From UMGS1370 sp963557065 (GTDB lineage: Bacteria > Bacillota > Clostridia > Lachnospirales > Lachnospiraceae), in assembly GCA_963557065.1 (NCBI GenBank), contig CAUWCT010000023.1, positions 1 through 23,928 on the forward strand: a stretch of 23,928 nucleotides of DNA, in the 5' to 3' direction. Below, piece by piece: positions 16,413-23,927 of this stretch (the first letter of the stretch is position 1; each line of letters begins with the position of its first letter). The notes under the pieces are model-generated. The model saw only the letters and a list, made by a program, of their open reading frames with translations. It did no database searches and was not told where the DNA came from. The position numbers and the translations under genes are program-made.

Positions 16413-17426
16413 CTATATAAATCGTCCCATATCTCTTATAAATTCATCAATCGCCTCCAGCCGCTTTACCCGTCTCAGCTGAATGCCGCACGTCTGACAG
16501 ATTTGTTCCAGTCCGGCTTCAACGATTATATTGGATACCCGAACTTCCTTTGGAGCGCCAAACCGGAAGATAAATCCAACCAATTCTTCCGCCAATGCTG
16601 CAATCGGATCTTTTTGTGGCTCCTGTATTTCACATTTGAGCATCATGCCTGATTTTGCATCTGCAATCATACAGAAAACCGGATTGGCAGGCTTTTTATA
16701 CTCCTTATCTTTTATAGTGGTTCCCATAACCGTAAGATCCATCTCCAAAACCACCCTGCATTTCTTTACTGTTTTTAATTCTGACAACAGTTCTTCATCT
16801 GTAAGAATCAAACTGCCAAAGTTAAAAGAAGTAAAGGGCAGCGGCTTTTCTCCGAAATCCCAGGTATTTTCTTTCTCTCCACGTTCAAGCGCAAACATCT
16901 TTCCATTTTCAAAATCAACCGGCGTCTCCAGTTTATCATAGTACTGCAGCGCCAGATCCAGATTCTCCAAATGCTCTGTCATACGGATTACTTCATCTTG
17001 ATCAAAATTATATGGTATGTACCCTGGCTCAAACGAAAGGAAATAGAGCCATTGATTTTTCCCTCTGTATTTGTATCCTAACTCTTTGATCAGGCTTCTC
17101 TGTTTTTCTGTCAACTCTTCCCGGTTCCCCCAATAACATGTCAGATTTCTTTGAGAAGCCATCACGTACTCAGCGGAAAGATTCAGTCTCTCCTGCATAA
17201 TCAGCATCATCAAATTGTTGAGTCCTTCATACCCTTCATATGCTACTATCCCATAGCAGTCGCCGCCGCGTCCTAAAATACTGTAAAATACCGTATCTTC
17301 TTCTGCGCCGGTCCGAATCCCGATAATGTCTAAATCCCAAAATTTTTCCCAGGGTTTCCTCTCTTTTAATCTTGTAGCAACTGCATATAACTCTTTCCAT
17401 TGTTCTATTGTTGCTTCTTTTCTCAT
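16413..17426 (-). CDS. Uncharacterised protein, DUF7309/DUF6930-like
   Basis: A 337-residue soluble protein without signal or membrane segments. The N-terminal part (about 25-70: WEKFWDLDIIGIR...YGIVAYEGYEGLNNL) and the C-terminal part (about 285-335: PKEVRVSNIIVEAGLEQICQ...RLEAIDEFI) resemble paired uncharacterised domains that I associate with DUF7309 and DUF6930; this is recollection and should be checked. The start follows AAAGGAG. It is just upstream of the LysR gene, so it may share its transcript, although the function need not be related. It is the last well-kept gene before the accessory region. Confidence 0.6.
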   Translation of the reverse strand: MRKEATIEQWKELYAVATRLKERKPWEKFWDLDIIGIRTGAEEDTVFYSILGRGGDCYGIVAYEGYEGLNNLMMLIMQERLNLSAEYVMASQRNLTCYWGNREELTEKQRSLIKELGYKYRGKNQWLYFLSFEPGYIPYNFDQDEVIRMTEHLENLDLALQYYDKLETPVDFENGKMFALERGEKENTWDFGEKPLPFTSFNFGSLILTDEELLSELKTVKKCRVVLEMDLTVMGTTIKDKEYKKPANPVFCMIADAKSGMMLKCEIQEPQKDPIAALAEELVGFIFRFGAPKEVRVSNIIVEAGLEQICQTCGIQLRRVKRLEAIDEFIRDMGRFI

Positions 17427-17451
17427 GCAGGTTCTCCTTTAAAGTATATTT

Positions 17452-17805
17452 TTATTTTTTTAATCCATATTCTATTTTTAGTCTTTTATAGATTTCAAAC
17501 GCTACCGGACAAACGGCAACAAATTCTATTTGCATTGAACCGATCCATATCTTCGAGCACGATAACATCGGCATCTGCATTTTCAAAAAGGTATAGCACC
17601 TCATTGAGATATTTGTCGAAATAGGAATCATCTCTTTCTTCCAATATTTCAATTTCGTTGCCTTGCAGATTAAGCTTACGAAAGACTTTTTTGTTTTTTG
17701 ACTTTCTTCTCCATATGCATATATAGAATATTCAAATTTTGCTGCTCAAAACTCTATATCGCGGTGTGTATCTAAAAACTTTTTTACCTCGCTTGTGTTT
17801 TTCAT
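17452..17805 (-). pseudogene. Decayed mosaic with a YobI-type P-loop ATPase fragment
   Basis: No intact gene is found. One frame (17495-17731) encodes RKLNLQGNEIEILEE, then DDSYFDKYLNEVLYLFENAD and ADVIVLEDMDRFNANRI, which matches the Walker B region of YobI-family P-loop NTPases from memory; the flanking parts of that large protein are missing, and the frame stops at 17495. A second frame starts with a good AAGGAG site and ATG at 17805 (MKNTSEVKKFLDTHRDIEF), meets an in-frame TGA at 17746-17748, then stays open to 17452, ending in VAFEIYKRLKIEYGLKK. The two frames overlap, so the region looks like the debris of at least two genes joined by deletion. Confidence 0.65.
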
Positions 17806-17840
17806 CTACAGTCTCCTTATTGCTCCTTACTATCTCTTAA

Positions 17841-18497
17841 TCATACTAGAAATTCTTCTAGAGCCGGATAATCTTCAATATGTTTTCTTACATAATTTCT
17901 TTTAAATGCCGCAAATATACTGGTTCTGCTCAATGCAGCTTTTAAACTTCTTTTATAATGTTGTAGTTCCGGATTTCTTTTATGCTTTTCCAGCGTTTTA
18001 TATAAAACATTCATTTCTTCTGCCAAACGGTCAATCCTATATTGACAGGCTGCTTCCCGAATCCCTGTATTACGTTTTTCAAAACAATCTTGTATCAATT
18101 CTGCAGTCATAACAGCACATTCGTCAGCCACTATATTATGTACTTTCACATGGCCATTTTCATAGCATTGCTCTATCATAATTTCTGGATCTTCAACGCA
18201 GCAATCTATAATCTTATCATCATATTTTGTTTCTTTTTTTATATTATTGCAATGTGGACACGCGTAAAACAAATTGTTCCAATCAAAAACCCTCCCTGGA
18301 ATTTTACGTCCATGATGTGGTCTTAAATGCTCCACTTCTGGATCTGACAACCCTTTCAACTCACAAATATAACACTTATCATTCGAGTCTTCTTTTAATC
18401 TTTGTATTACGTCTGGCTTATTATAAACTCCTTTAGCCTTTTCTGCTTCAATAGCCAGCGATGAAGGCGGAACAGGATTCCTTTCTATTTTAACCAT
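17841..18497 (-). CDS. ptuB: HNH endonuclease, PtuB-like (Septu)
   Basis: A 218-residue HNH nuclease. Zinc-binding cysteines are C42-x-x-C45 and C80-x-x-C83, and the catalytic HNH segment is EVEHLRPHHGRK (54-65) followed by DWNNLFYACPHCNNIKK (72-88). The rest is helical and charged. It begins 5 bp after an ATPase gene with the pattern of PtuA; its GGGGG-type ribosome binding site overlaps the ptuA stop. ATPase plus HNH is the Septu defence pair, also used as effector of retron Ec78. No reverse transcriptase or msr-msd is seen here, so the stand-alone Septu reading is preferred. Confidence 0.85.
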   Translation of the reverse strand: MVKIERNPVPPSSLAIEAEKAKGVYNKPDVIQRLKEDSNDKCYICELKGLSDPEVEHLRPHHGRKIPGRVFDWNNLFYACPHCNNIKKETKYDDKIIDCCVEDPEIMIEQCYENGHVKVHNIVADECAVMTAELIQDCFEKRNTGIREAACQYRIDRLAEEMNVLYKTLEKHKRNPELQHYKRSLKAALSRTSIFAAFKRNYVRKHIEDYPALEEFLV

Positions 18498-18502
18498 TGT
18501 CC

Positions 18503-19759
18503 TTACCCCCTATTTGAAAACTCTAATTTCAAGCGGCTATATTCTGCTGTCAATTCTTTTGCAAGATAATCTGGTATTTCGTCTAAATAATATTCCAACC
18601 GATCGATTTCTTCATAATCTTCATCTGATAAATTTTTCTTTTCAACTAATCGTTTATATTTTTCAAATTTTTCCCGCAATTCTTTGGACAACGCATCCAC
18701 TTTAAAATAACCTTCTACAATTCCTTCATAAGGCAAATTTTTTAGTCCATTCTCTACGAGTATTTCATTTTCAAGATCATATATAACAGCGTTATCTAAA
18801 GAACTTAAAACAAACGGAGAATGTGTCGTAACAATAAATTGTATATTAGGAAACAAAGTTGTTAAAACAGGCAGTATCTTTTTCTGCAATTCTAAATGTA
18901 AATGAGTTTCAATCTCGTCAACCAATACAACTCCTTCCATATTAAATTCTGTCCGAAGTCCTGACTTTGCTTCCATTCTCATAATCAGATCATTAATGAT
19001 ATCTAATATTGCTGCATATCCACGAGACATTGTATTAAAATCAAATGGTTCTCTGCCAGTCTCGCAGATAGAAAACTGAAATGTTTCATCATCAAATTTT
19101 AATTTAAGATTATCATCTTCAAAAATTGTTTTTAAAATATTTTCAAATGCATAAAACCATTTGTCAATCTTTTCAAATTTTTCACGTTCCTTCGTAAAGG
19201 CCTGTGTTGCTTTCAAATCTACAAGATATTTCGTAAGCTTTGCACCTGGATTGTCCGTAATACTATACTTATCCTGAAGTTGTATTTTTTCAATATTTTT
19301 GTATCTTTCTACCTGGAATTCCCTTTCATCTTTATAATATGCAAAAACAAAATTTCCTTCTGCATATTTTCTTTCCAGTAAAGCTTTAGAAGTCCAGTTT
19401 AAGGAAAGACCCGTATCCATTTTTTGCTGCTCAGATTTCCAACGATTCAAAGACTCTTCTGCCTCATTGAGCTGCCTTCTTAGTTCCTCAGAATTATCAT
19501 TCTGTCTTAAAAAGTTTAATTTATCTACTCTTTCTCTACTATTCGCATAATTCTGATAAATTAGTTCCTCAGAAAATATTGGCTTTGAAATAATAAATCC
19601 AAACGCTTTGGCTAATGCCTCCAATACACTTGTTTTTCCACTTCCATTCTTACCCGTTAAAATCAAATGTTTTCTTTTATCTTTATCTAAAGGAATCGAA
19701 ATGTTCTCTAAATGACGAACTTTTTTTATTTCCGTATCTGTCAAAAAAGTTTGCTCCAT
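18503..19759 (-). CDS. ptuA: AAA/ABC-type ATPase, PtuA-like (Septu)
   Basis: A 418-residue SMC-like ABC ATPase with Walker A GKNGSGKT (36-43), a charged coiled-coil insert (about 85-115), a signature-like MSRGYAAI (244-251), Walker B VVLVDEIETHLH (277-288) and the H-loop TTHSP (H313). The C-terminal 60 residues are highly charged and helical. The start is supported by GGAGGG seven bases upstream. In Septu, PtuA senses or is gated by nucleotide and controls the PtuB nuclease on phage infection. Both genes are complete and form a two-gene operon directly after a terminator, next to an island hot spot. Confidence 0.85.
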   Translation of the reverse strand: MEQTFLTDTEIKKVRHLENISIPLDKDKRKHLILTGKNGSGKTSVLEALAKAFGFIISKPIFSEELIYQNYANSRERVDKLNFLRQNDNSEELRRQLNEAEESLNRWKSEQQKMDTGLSLNWTSKALLERKYAEGNFVFAYYKDEREFQVERYKNIEKIQLQDKYSITDNPGAKLTKYLVDLKATQAFTKEREKFEKIDKWFYAFENILKTIFEDDNLKLKFDDETFQFSICETGREPFDFNTMSRGYAAILDIINDLIMRMEAKSGLRTEFNMEGVVLVDEIETHLHLELQKKILPVLTTLFPNIQFIVTTHSPFVLSSLDNAVIYDLENEILVENGLKNLPYEGIVEGYFKVDALSKELREKFEKYKRLVEKKNLSDEDYEEIDRLEYYLDEIPDYLAKELTAEYSRLKLEFSNRG

Positions 19760-19824
19760 AATTTTCCCTCCAATATTTTAGAATACAGTTATTTTATCAC
19801 ATTTGCCTTTAAAAATACACAATA

Positions 19825-19857
19825 AAAACCCCTCCCAAGACCGAAGCCCTGAGAGGG
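19825..19857 (-). terminator. Terminator with a UUCG tetraloop, upstream of ptuA
   Basis: On the minus strand CCCTCTCAGGGC-TTCG-GTCTTGGGAGGG pairs, with G-U pairs, around a C(UUCG)G tetraloop and is followed by a G and TTTTT. It resembles in layout and wording the rpsI terminator at 22024-22055, and isolates ptuAB from the HipA module upstream. Confidence 0.85.
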
Positions 19858-19919
19858 TTACAAATACTGTTTGAAATTGTCTGTCCTGCAACAGAGAAAT
19901 TATCTCTTGCGTAACTGAA

Positions 19920-19955
19920 ATTAACGTTTAGGTAACTTGGAAGGCTTGATTTTAC
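19920..19955 (-). other. att-like sequence resembling the rpsI end
   Basis: ATTAACGTTT (19920-19929) is identical to the last bases of rpsI at 22095-22104, and the 12-mer GCTTGATTTTAC (19944-19955) recurs at 22169-22180 beside the integrase. In the minus direction the reading frame ends SKLPKR-stop, mimicking the S9 ending FSKR-stop, and a similar ACAATTTCAAA and terminator follow. It could be the end of an older element integrated at the same site. The matches are short. Confidence 0.4.
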
Positions 19956-20030
19956 TGGATTCTTGGAATGTGATGTTGCAAACACGTTACAAACGCAAGG
20001 CTTCTCATTACTCCTCAGAACACCCCAAAA

Positions 20031-20366
20031 CTACATGTGTTCAATATAAAATTCATCCTGACAACTCCGTCCCTCATTTTTTAATAGTAATTTATGCTCA
20101 TCATATGAACGCATTCCATTCACACGAAGTATTTCTCCTATATTCTGCCTACTACTTGGAATGATTCTACTTTGTACCCAACGCATACTCCAGTCTGAAT
20201 TCATAGTTCGGATACCTTTTTTTAAAAATAATGACATCATAAACGGAGCTTCCTTGGGAGTAACATTTTCCGGAATCTCAATTGTGTATTTCTTTGCTTT
20301 CTCGTCATAATTTAATATTCCGACAATTTTATTTCTATTATTTCTCTTGATTGCGTATCTGTTCAA
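20031..20366 (-). CDS. Small partner protein of the HipA-like kinase
   Basis: A 111-residue soluble protein. The N-terminal half (IVGILNYDEKAKKYTIEIPE) and the block VTPKEAPFMMSLFLKKGIRT are characteristic of a small family found beside HipA-like kinases, apparently the place of the HipB/HipN partner, although no HTH is evident. It starts with TTG after AGGTGG and overlaps the kinase gene end by 29 bp. An antitoxin or N-terminal HipA subdomain role is inferred from position only. Confidence 0.7.
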   Translation of the reverse strand: MNRYAIKRNNRNKIVGILNYDEKAKKYTIEIPENVTPKEAPFMMSLFLKKGIRTMNSDWSMRWVQSRIIPSSRQNIGEILRVNGMRSYDEHKLLLKNEGRSCQDEFYIEHM

Positions 20367-21165
20367 AAAAGCACCACCTTTTCCAAATCATTTCCCAGAT
20401 TTTATTTCTATGATTCTCCGATAAAACTTGATCGATATCACTGAAAATATACTCTTGCTCTTCTGTTTTTAATTTTCGAATCTGTAAATCATATCCTTTT
20501 GGTATCAAAGATAAATTATACTCCAAGGATCTTGACCCAATATAGTTATTAACGGGAAAATCTCTCATCACGTCTGTTTCTTTCAGAAGTTTTTCATCAC
20601 CATATGTTGAAAACAACAACGATACTCCCTGATCAAATAAAGGTGCCAGTCTCACACTATCTTCTTCATCATTTCTTAACACTTCCAGATTGCTTCCGTG
20701 TCGATCTCTATTAGCGATCAAATAATCAATACAGAACATCTGGTACATATATAGTCCCCAACCGTTTCTTATTGCAAACTCTAACGGAGATTCATTATCT
20801 TCTTTTTGCAAATCATAATACAAATCATACGCCAACTTTTCTTCATTGTCCTTACGAAAGTTTTCTGAAACAGAAACCCATGTTTCTTGTTCTTTACCAT
20901 CAATAACAATCCTTGCATGTATCAGTTTATACTTCACATGCGGAATTCTCAAAATATCCATCACCCGGCTTACAATCAATTCGTTGACACACTCATGACC
21001 AAACACCCCTCGATAACTATCATAGTTCGATAATTTGTAATATAATCTTTTCCCATTCACTTCTTCATATGCTTTCAAAAAACACCCCGGAGTTCCCGGC
21101 GACATCTTTCTTGCCGCCCAGTCCAGATGTTTCATATCCTGTAATTCACAAATAATATCCTGCAC
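20338..21165 (-). CDS. HipA-like (CtkA-like) protein kinase
   Basis: A 275-residue kinase-fold protein. Candidate ATP lysine is in YYKLS (K44), the catalytic loop is ANRDRHGSN (D154, H156, N159) and the metal-binding DxG is LFDQG (D178). This matches the C-terminal half of HipA and the CtkA family; the N-terminal HipA subdomain is absent and may be replaced by the overlapping 111-residue gene. The GTG at 21165 is chosen because GGGGTG lies 5 bases before it; the earlier TTG at 21183 lacks a site. It follows the zinc-finger gene by about 20 bp. All key kinase residues look intact. Confidence 0.75.
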   Translation of the reverse strand: MQDIICELQDMKHLDWAARKMSPGTPGCFLKAYEEVNGKRLYYKLSNYDSYRGVFGHECVNELIVSRVMDILRIPHVKYKLIHARIVIDGKEQETWVSVSENFRKDNEEKLAYDLYYDLQKEDNESPLEFAIRNGWGLYMYQMFCIDYLIANRDRHGSNLEVLRNDEEDSVRLAPLFDQGVSLLFSTYGDEKLLKETDVMRDFPVNNYIGSRSLEYNLSLIPKGYDLQIRKLKTEEQEYIFSDIDQVLSENHRNKIWEMIWKRWCFFEQIRNQEK

Positions 21166-21188
21166 TATGTCACCCCATCTCAAAGATT

Positions 21189-21926
21189 TTATTGTTCATC
21201 TGGTTCAAATTGATCTGGATAACTGTCACTGCCCTCATATCCACACACACCCATCCTAGGAGAATTACAAACTGGTAGCAAAAATTCCGGTTCATAACAT
21301 TCTCCTTCTTCATCATTTTCCGCCTCTAAACACTCATCACACCAAAAAGGTTCTCCTTCATAATATCCTTCCGGGTTAACCCATTTAGCCTCATTTTGTT
21401 CGCAGTTACTACAAAGAATTTTAGGTGGATTATTTCTTGATAAAATTACAATTTCATTATTCTTTTTTTCTCCATCGCGACAGCTATGTATACTTAATAC
21501 CAATTCTGTGGTTGAGCCAAAATCATATTCATATGAAAAGCTATCCCCAACATCTACAACATCTTTTAAACGATAATTCATATTTCTGGAAGGTATTCCC
21601 CAAAAAGCATCCGTATCCAGATTGCTTTCATATTGTTCTTCATGAATCATGAATGCACTCAGATGTCCACAACATTCTACCCATATGTTGCGGATAAACA
21701 AATCCAACTCTTTTAGTGTAGTATTCTCGCTTGTTTCTACAATTAACCAATAATCTTTTTGATATTTTCCAGTAATAACAAATTGAAAATATCGGCATCT
21801 TCTTTTTCCTTTTTCTTCAGCAAGCTTTGCGTTCCTTTTTTTGCATGCCTGCAAATGTCGCAGCATCCCGCCTTTTGTATACTCTTTTCCACAATACTTA
21901 CAAAATCCTTTTGTTTGAACCGCCAT
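21189..21926 (-). CDS. Zinc-finger protein with a pRiA4b ORF-3-like domain
   Basis: A 245-residue protein. A C2HC zinc finger lies at the N-terminus (C9, C12, H24, C28), followed by a plasmid pRiA4b ORF-3/IS1096 TnpR-like domain (about 45-165) with the typical YDFGSTTEL (134-142), then a C-terminal zinc ribbon C172-x-x-C175...C196-x-x-C199 and an acidic tail with SPRMGVCGYEG. This family is common on mobile elements, and its function is unknown. The start follows GGAGGGG. It is the first gene of the unit that continues with the HipA-like kinase, suggesting regulation or shared function. Confidence 0.75.
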   Translation of the reverse strand: MAVQTKGFCKYCGKEYTKGGMLRHLQACKKRNAKLAEEKGKRRCRYFQFVITGKYQKDYWLIVETSENTTLKELDLFIRNIWVECCGHLSAFMIHEEQYESNLDTDAFWGIPSRNMNYRLKDVVDVGDSFSYEYDFGSTTELVLSIHSCRDGEKKNNEIVILSRNNPPKILCSNCEQNEAKWVNPEGYYEGEPFWCDECLEAENDEEGECYEPEFLLPVCNSPRMGVCGYEGSDSYPDQFEPDEQ

Positions 21927-22023
21927 TCTTTCCCCTCCAATCTATCTATTTTTCACATACAATAGTATCTAACATTTTTCCTATAACAAAGTATACCATT
22001 ATCTTGTAATAAAATACATAGAA

Positions 22024-22055
22024 AAAAACTCCTCAAGGCCAAAAGTCCTGAGGAG
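22024..22055 (-). terminator. rpsI-type terminator
   Basis: On the minus strand CTCCTCAGGAC-TTTT-GGCCTTGAGGAG forms a strong stem (22029-22055) followed by a run of T. It lies 40 bp after the rpsI tail, as expected for the end of the rplM-rpsI operon. Confidence 0.85.
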
Positions 22056-22095
22056 ATGAAAAATCTTTTGAAATTGTACGTTCCAAAACGTATGA

Positions 22096-22146
22096 TTAAC
22101 GTTTGCTGAACTGAGGTGCTCTACGAGCTGCCTTGAGACCGTACTT
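22096..22146 (-). pseudogene. rpsI: 3' end of rpsI (30S ribosomal protein S9), integration site
   Basis: The minus strand encodes KYGLKAARRAPQFSKR followed by TAA, the conserved C-terminus of S9, with no S9 sequence before it. Homology stops sharply at 22146, and 112 bp further is the stop of a tyrosine integrase. This is the pattern of an att junction: the target gene's 3' end is duplicated, and an intact rpsI is expected at the other end of the element, outside the window. Confidence 0.85.
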
Positions 22147-22258
22147 CACGAAACCGAAGCTCAATTTTGCTTGATTTTACGCGGTTTTTCAAGCCTTTTG
22201 CTCTTCGTCCACCAGTTCTTAAACCCACGATTTTGTAGGCTTTTGTCGGATTTTAACC
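22147..22258. other. Element end between integrase stop and att core
   Basis: No gene is seen. It holds the 12-mer GCTTGATTTTAC (22169-22180), which is shared with the second att-like site, and AAGCC/AGGCTT-type repeats that could be integrase arm-binding sites. Confidence 0.4.
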
Positions 22259-23467
22259 CTAATCTTTTTTTGATGTGTCGATTGCTCTGTTAATCACCCC
22301 ATGTAATTGGGCAGGTTTATTATACTTGACTTTGGCGTAAATGTCCATAGTCACCTTGCTGTTTTCGTGTCCGGCAAGATACTGTACGGTTTTAGGATCA
22401 ACCGAAGCATAAATCAGGTTCGTGATATAGGTGTGACGCAATTGATGCGGTGTCACTTGAAAATCCATCGTATATACCAACTTCGGATTGTTCGGCTGAT
22501 GCTCACCAAGCTTCGGCTTTACCACATGCTTAATCTTCTGCCCATTCACATAGGTGTAATAGCAGCGTTCTTCCGTAGAACGAACTGCTATGTACTTCCA
22601 CACCCTCACGAACTGGGATTCAGCCAGAGCGTTACCATTCCTGTCAGAGATCACATATTCCGATTTTGACTTTTCTTTTGCCTCTTTCAAACATTCCACC
22701 AGCTTGCCCGGAATAGGAATGTCCCTTTTAGCTGCTGGCGTTTTTAATTCTGTTGAAATTACCGGACGATTATTCACAGAACGCCATGCTCGCCGTACCG
22801 AAATATATGGAGTGGCTCCATCCAAGAAAACACAATCCCATCGCAGTGCAAGAATTTCTTCCCGCCTCAACCCTGCGTACAACCCAATCATTACGAAAAC
22901 ATACGGTGGTAATCCCCTGATTGTATCCAGAAGAATTTTCACCTGCTCATCCGTCAATGCCTTCTTTTCCTGCTTTGGTGTTCCGCCTTTTGCAGAAAGC
23001 GACGCAGCCGGATTATAACTGATGATTTTGCTTTCTTCTGCTGAATAGAAAACACATTTGATCAGCATATTCATTTTGCTGTACAGGGAAGCTGATTGCT
23101 TGGAGATTGGCACCAGCAGCAAGCGAAGGTCATCGGTCGTCACTTCGTCCATATACATATCTCCAATAGCTCCAATAATGTATTTTCTTATCGTGCGCTC
23201 ATATCCGCTCAATGTGTTTTCTCGCACACTCGCCGAGCGCATCTTCAACCATTTTTCGCAATACTCAGCTACTGTCGGATTATTCTTCCGGAATATTTCA
23301 TCCTCAATACTGCGCTTCATCTCAACGGATTTATCGTACAGCTCTTCAGGAGTCTGTGCATATAGCGAAATCCATTTTCCATCAGCATCCTGCATTCGTG
23401 TTCTGTAATATTGAACACCCCTCTTCATAATTGTTCCATATTCCGGCACTACTTTTTTTCTTGCCAT
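22259..23467 (-). CDS. int: Tyrosine recombinase/integrase
   Basis: A 402-residue phage/ICE-type integrase. An N-terminal arm-binding region (about 1-60) is followed by a SAM-like core-binding domain (NPTVAEYCEKWLKMR onward) and the catalytic domain with R201 (AGLRREE), H341-x-x-R344 (HQLRHTYITNL), H367 (LAGHENS) and nucleophile Y377 (MDIYAK). The ATG at 23467 follows GGAGGAA by 7 bases. Its 3' end faces the rpsI tail, so it probably catalyses insertion there. No excisionase gene is visible upstream. It appears intact. Confidence 0.93.
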   Translation of the reverse strand: MARKKVVPEYGTIMKRGVQYYRTRMQDADGKWISLYAQTPEELYDKSVEMKRSIEDEIFRKNNPTVAEYCEKWLKMRSASVRENTLSGYERTIRKYIIGAIGDMYMDEVTTDDLRLLLVPISKQSASLYSKMNMLIKCVFYSAEESKIISYNPAASLSAKGGTPKQEKKALTDEQVKILLDTIRGLPPYVFVMIGLYAGLRREEILALRWDCVFLDGATPYISVRRAWRSVNNRPVISTELKTPAAKRDIPIPGKLVECLKEAKEKSKSEYVISDRNGNALAESQFVRVWKYIAVRSTEERCYYTYVNGQKIKHVVKPKLGEHQPNNPKLVYTMDFQVTPHQLRHTYITNLIYASVDPKTVQYLAGHENSKVTMDIYAKVKYNKPAQLHGVINRAIDTSKKD

Positions 23468-23515
23468 TATTGCTTCCTCCATTTTCTTGATATCCAAATT
23501 GATCTTTGCTCTTTA

Positions 23516-23544
23516 ATTATCCAGAATGCTGCTCCGGTTCTCAA
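23516..23544 (-). promoter_or_regulatory. Promoter of the integrase gene
   Basis: On the minus strand TTGAGA (23539-23544), 17-bp spacer and GATAAT (23516-23521), about 50 bp upstream of the chosen start. Confidence 0.7.
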
Positions 23545-23561
23545 GGATGTCGGCTATATGT

Positions 23562-23592
23562 AAAAAGAGCAGGGATTATCCCTACTCTTTTT
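23562..23592. terminator. Bidirectional terminator between the two integrase copies
   Basis: AAAAAGAGCAGGGA-TTA-TCCCTACTCTTTTT has a 14-bp stem with one mismatch and A/T runs on both sides, so it can stop transcription in either direction. It separates the truncated integrase from the promoter of the intact one. Confidence 0.8.
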
Positions 23593-23617
23593 GATCTCAT
23601 TCATGAAACGGTCTGGC

Positions 23618-23839
23618 CTATTCTGCATCCCACAGTGTAAAGGTATCCTCTAATATGCCAGCCAGTTCATCCGGCCGGTTATACTTTGCCTTTGCATAAA
23701 TGTCCATCGTTATCTTGCTGTTCTCATGACCGGCAAGATATTGAACTGTTTTAGGATCAACCGATGCGTGAATAAGATTTGTAATATAAGTATGCCGCAG
23801 CAAATGTGGTGTCACTTCAAAGTCTAAGCTATAAACCAC
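23618..23839 (-). pseudogene. Truncated second integrase (C-terminal fragment)
   Basis: The 73 codons encode VVYSLDFEVTPHLLRHTYIT and continue through LAGHENS and the MDIYAK nucleophile motif, closely matching the C-terminus of the intact neighbour (VYTMDFQVTPHQLRHT onward). The N-terminal domains and the first catalytic Arg are absent, and upstream the frame meets a stop two codons before the GTG, so this is a remnant of a related integrase and not a functional gene. Confidence 0.88.
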
Positions 23840-23927
23840 CTCGTATTATAAAGTAGTAGTATTTATAGACCCTCTCCAAGGTCTGTATGCTATACTGTTG
23901 GAGATACTGTGGATTGTTTTTCACCTC
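23829..23927 (-). CDS. Partial unknown frame at the window edge
   Basis: An open frame enters from the right edge and stops at 23829, encoding 32 residues rich in Tyr, Gln and Ile (ending YFIIRGGL). It overlaps the integrase remnant in another frame. I do not recognise it; it may be the end of a gene outside the window or chance sequence at a deletion junction. Confidence 0.2.
   Translation of the reverse strand, partial: EVKNNPQYLQQYSIQTLERVYKYYYFIIRGGL
23874..23903. repeat. Nested inverted repeat at the window edge
   Basis: CTCCAA (23874-23879) pairs with TTGGAG (23898-23903), enclosing GTAT/ATAC. It lies just outside the integrase truncation point and could mark the boundary of whatever caused it. 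Confidence 0.35.

Noticed and set aside
17746..17748. In-frame TGA as a possible selenocysteine codon
   Set aside because: No SECIS-like hairpin was evident after it, the downstream frame overlaps a YobI fragment in another frame, and the region looks decayed.
17841..19930. Retron of the Ec78 type (RT plus msr-msd with ptuAB)
   Set aside because: No reverse transcriptase motif (xxDD) is present in the window, and the upstream 170 bp hold a terminator and an att-like end, not an msr-msd repeat pair.
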